Shown here in pieces: positions 61,290 through 64,000 of a stretch of 64,000 nucleotides of DNA; the stretch's first letter is position 1, and each line of letters starts with the position of its first letter. Both the position numbers and the translations under genes were made by a program. Source of the DNA: CAXTSE01 sp964246985 (GTDB lineage: Bacteria > Actinomycetota > Actinomycetes > Actinomycetales > Microbacteriaceae); the NCBI GenBank assembly GCA_964246985.1, contig CAXTSE010000002.1, positions 1 to 64,000 of the forward strand. Direction: 5' to 3'. The notes under the pieces are model-generated. The model was given only the letters and a program-made list of their open reading frames with translations, was not told where the DNA came from and ran no database searches.

Positions 61290-64000
61290 CTACAGCGCGG
61301 CGAGCACCCGATCGAGCGCGCCCAGGACGTAGTCGACGCTCTCGCGCGTGATCACCATCGGCGGCTTGATCTTGAGCACGTTCTTGTGATCGCCCGTCGG
61401 CTGCACGATGATGCCCTCCTCCAGCAGTGCGTCGCACACGGCCACGGCCGCGGCGCTTGCGGGCGACAGCGTCGACCGCGATTCCACGAGCTCGACCCCC
61501 AGGTACAGCCCCCGCCCGTGCACGGCGCCGATCAGCGGGTGCCGCTCCTGCAGTGCGAGCAGGCCCGACCGCAGGTGCTCGCCGACGACGGCGGCGTTCT
61601 GCTGCAGCCGCTCGTCGCGCATGATGTCGAGCACGGTCGATCCGACGACGCAGCTCACCGGGCTGCCGCCCGCAGAGGAGAACAGCGAGCCCTCGGCGGC
61701 GAACGCGTCCGAGATCGCGCGCGTCGTGATGACGGCGCCGAGCGGATGGCCGTTTCCCATCGCCTTCGCCACCGTGATGATGTCGGGCACCACGCGCTGC
61801 TGCTCGAACCCCCAGAACCACTCGCCGAGGCGTCCGTAGCCCACCTGCACCTCGTCGGCGATGCAGAGCCCGCCTCGGGCGCGCACCGCCGCGTAGGCAG
61901 CGGCGAGGTAGCCGTCCGGCAGCAGCACGCCCCCGGCGTTGCCGTAGACGGCCTCCGCGATGAACGCCGCGATCGGCACCCCCTCGGCGTCGAGGCCGGC
62001 CAGCCGGGTCTCGAGGTCGGCGAGGTAGGCGGGCGCCGAGTCCGGCCCGCGGTGCGTGCCGCGGAACGTGTTCGGCGCGTCGACGAGCCGCACCCAGTCG
62101 GGCCGCGTCTCGAGCGCGCGCGGGTTGTCGCCCAGCGACGACGAGACGGCATCGGATCCGATGGTCCAGCCGTGGTAGGCCTCCCGCATCGCCAGCACGG
62201 TCGGCCTTCCGGTCGCGACGGTCGCCAGGCGCAGCGCCAGGTCGACGGCCTCGCTGCCGCTGTTGACGAGGTAGACGGTGTCGAGGGCGCCGCTCGGGGA
62301 GTCGTCGGGCGCGAGGTCGGCCAGCCGCGCGCTGAACTGGGCGACCGCCCCGTAGTGGAACCGCGAGTTGGTGTTCTGCAGCGCCCACTGCCGCGCGACG
62401 GCCGCGGTCAGCCGCGGATGCCCGTGTCCGACCGTCGCCACGTTGTTGACCATGTCGACGTAGGTCTGCCCGTCGGTGTCGACGAAGTGCTCGCGCCACC
62501 CGCGCTCGGTGCGGGGCGGATGCGCGTAGTAATGCTCCTGCACGCGCGCGAACGCGGCGTTCCGGGCGGCGAGCAGCGCCGCGGAGTCGGCCGACCCATC
62601 CGCTGGCCGCTCGGGCGCCGGCTCCCGCCCGAGCAGCGCAGACGGGTCGGGGCACGCGTCGAGCCAGACAGCCGCGTCGCCGGGTGTCGCGAACTCGGGC
62701 GGGCGGACGCCGCCACTCAGCAGCGACAGCTGCAGCCGGAGACGACCGGATGCCGCCACGGCCCCCAGCCGGTCCCCGGCAGCGATCGCCCCGGCCTCAT
62801 CGACCGTGATCCCGCGCAGCCGTAGCTCGACCCCGTCCGACGCGAGCACCACCTCCGCGCCCTCCCGGCGCACCGTTCCCGATACGGGCGCGCGCAGCTC
62901 CGTCCCGGCGGCCACCTTCCACCCCGAGCGGAATGGTCGCCACCGCACCCCGCGGCGTGCGCCGCCGCGCCCGCGTCAGCCGCGGAACCCCCCACGGGGT
63001 CACCGTCCCGTCGGTGCCCGTCCCCTCGGCGAGCAGCCGCTCCTCGACGTCGGGCTCGAGCCAGGCGCCCGCGTCGAGCAACGGGCTGGTCGTCGAGAGG
63101 TCGAGCTCGGTGGCGTGCGAGAGGTCGAGCAGCAGGCCCGCGACGGCCGGCACGGCCGCCCTCGGATCGAGACGGCGTCGGATGAGGGCGTGCAGCTGCT
63201 CCGCGTCGAGGGACTCGGCGGTGACGAAGGCCAGCCACTCGTGGGCCAGGTTGGCGCGCGCGTAGGCGTTGTCGGGGTCCACGGCGACCTGCTGCGCGCC
63301 GCTGACCGCGAGCACCGCGGTGCGCAGCTGCACGAGCGGCCAGAGGGCCGCGATCTCGTCGTCGGTCAGGGGAACGCGTGCGTGGAAGGCGGCGATCGTG
63401 TCGAGCACCCGGAGNNNNNNNNNNGATCGCGCGAGTTGTGATGCAGCACCGCGGTGCAGGTGACCGCGAGCTCGGCGACCAGCCAGCTCTCGCCGACGTC
63501 CCCGAAGTCGATGATGCCGATGATCGCGCCGCCCCCGGAGCCGGGCGCGCGCACCACGTTGTCGTCGGTCACGTCGCCGTGGATGGTCTGCACGCGCAGC
63601 CCGTCGCCCACGGCAGCGAGTCGCGTGCCCGCCGTGTCGACCAGCCGGGCGATCCGAGCACGGCGCTCGCCGTCGTCGACCGACGGCAGCAGCAGCCGCA
63701 CGACGTCGTCGGCGATCCGCAGGTTCCACTGGGTGACGCGCCCCGCGGCCGCATGCCGCAGCGGGGCCAGCGCCTCGACGACCCGCGCCGCCGCCTCACC
63801 GAGGGCGCTCGCCGCTCCGGGATCGAACGGCCCGGACCCGGTCAGCGGGTCGCCCTCGACGAAGTGCAGCAGCCGCACGGCGAGCGTCTGTCCGTCGAGC
63901 TCGACCGTCTCGACCTCGTCTCCCGCGAGCGATGGATGCGCGGTGGTCGCTCCCAGACCGCGGGCGGCCACCGCGGCGGCCGCCTCGCCCTGGGCCAGCA
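61290..64000 (-). pseudogene. Fused phosphotransferase-M23-like-class III aminotransferase, partial and out of frame
   Basis: The intended protein seems to have an APH phosphotransferase domain (IHGDVTDDNVV, GIIDFGDVGESW), a small M23-like barrel (TELRAPVSGTVRREG) and a class III PLP-dependent aminotransferase (LVNSGSEAVDLALRLA; CIADEVQVGYGRLGEWFW). The 5' end is outside the window. Reading stops being continuous twice: at the Ns (63415-63424), where a gap of 11 or 8 bases would keep the frame, and near 62930, where ATIPLGV in one frame should pass into WKVAAGTELRAP in another. Read alone, 61290-62948 would be a 552-residue aminotransferase. The last part is intact, with the usual Lys region less clear. 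Confidence 0.75.
63415..63424. other. Assembly gap of ten Ns
   Basis: Ten undetermined bases lie inside the phosphotransferase domain of the gene running off the right edge. The flanking frames differ by one base, so the true gap should be 2 modulo 3 in length (for instance 8 or 11) if the gene is intact. Confidence 0.98.

Overview
The window is a 64 kb piece of a high-GC (about 70%) Gram-positive genome. Many genes start with GTG, many neighbours overlap by 4 bases (GTGA or ATGA), and the gene families (fused CydDC, Pls-type peptide synthetase, PadR/DUF1048/ABC drug exporter, actinobacterial Pst genes) point to an actinobacterium, most likely Microbacteriaceae and close to Microbacterium. 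It is draft sequence: there is a run of ten Ns at 63415-63424, and three genes carry apparent lesions (an in-frame TAG at 22568, a 2-base insertion at the start of cydB near 37155, and a frame change near 62930).

Left part (1-16 kb). A fragment of a small basic protein and a small membrane protein come first. Then a complete potassium-uptake operon follows, consisting of a 31-codon micro-ORF, kdpF, kdpA, kdpB, kdpC and the sensor/regulator pair kdpD-kdpE, preceded by three spaced CGTWAGG repeats that may bind KdpE. Next come a thiolase, a quinone-oxidoreductase-like enzyme with a GNAT acetyltransferase, a dienelactone-hydrolase-like protein, a small conserved protein, the glycogen debranching enzyme GlgX and a photolyase-like flavoprotein with its domains in swapped order.

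Middle part (16-46 kb). A PadR-controlled ABC exporter is followed by a seven-gene, two-armed glycosyltransferase cluster (one gene interrupted by TAG). A methionine-type importer (metQNI) lies divergent to two sulfur-scavenging-type flavoenzymes. A carbonic anhydrase, a three-helix-bundle protein and a phosphopantetheinyl transferase follow. The cytochrome bd operon (cydA, cydB, fused cydDC) is divergent from a BlaI-type repressor and an M56 sensor protease, with three matching operators between them. Then come an M1 aminopeptidase translationally coupled to a poly-amino-acid synthetase (Pls type), and a lysine-rich histone-like protein.

Right part (46-64 kb). The most unusual locus is an all-forward block from 47136 to 60872. 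It contains a phosphate importer (pstC, pstA, a membrane-anchored PstS, pstB) whose genes are separated by exported and wall-associated proteins: a 902-residue PBP-like membrane protein, a 357-residue secreted PBP-like protein, a secreted Ig/WxL-like protein, a DUF916-type WxL-interacting protein, an exported Gly/Ser-rich membrane protein and a sortase-fold protein that has lost its catalytic His and Cys. Two hairpin clusters inside the block probably tune expression. I infer a cell-surface phosphate-capturing apparatus in which a WxL/WxLIP-type assembly is combined with a Pst transporter. The window ends in a DUF1801 protein and a broken phosphotransferase/aminotransferase fusion gene running off the edge.
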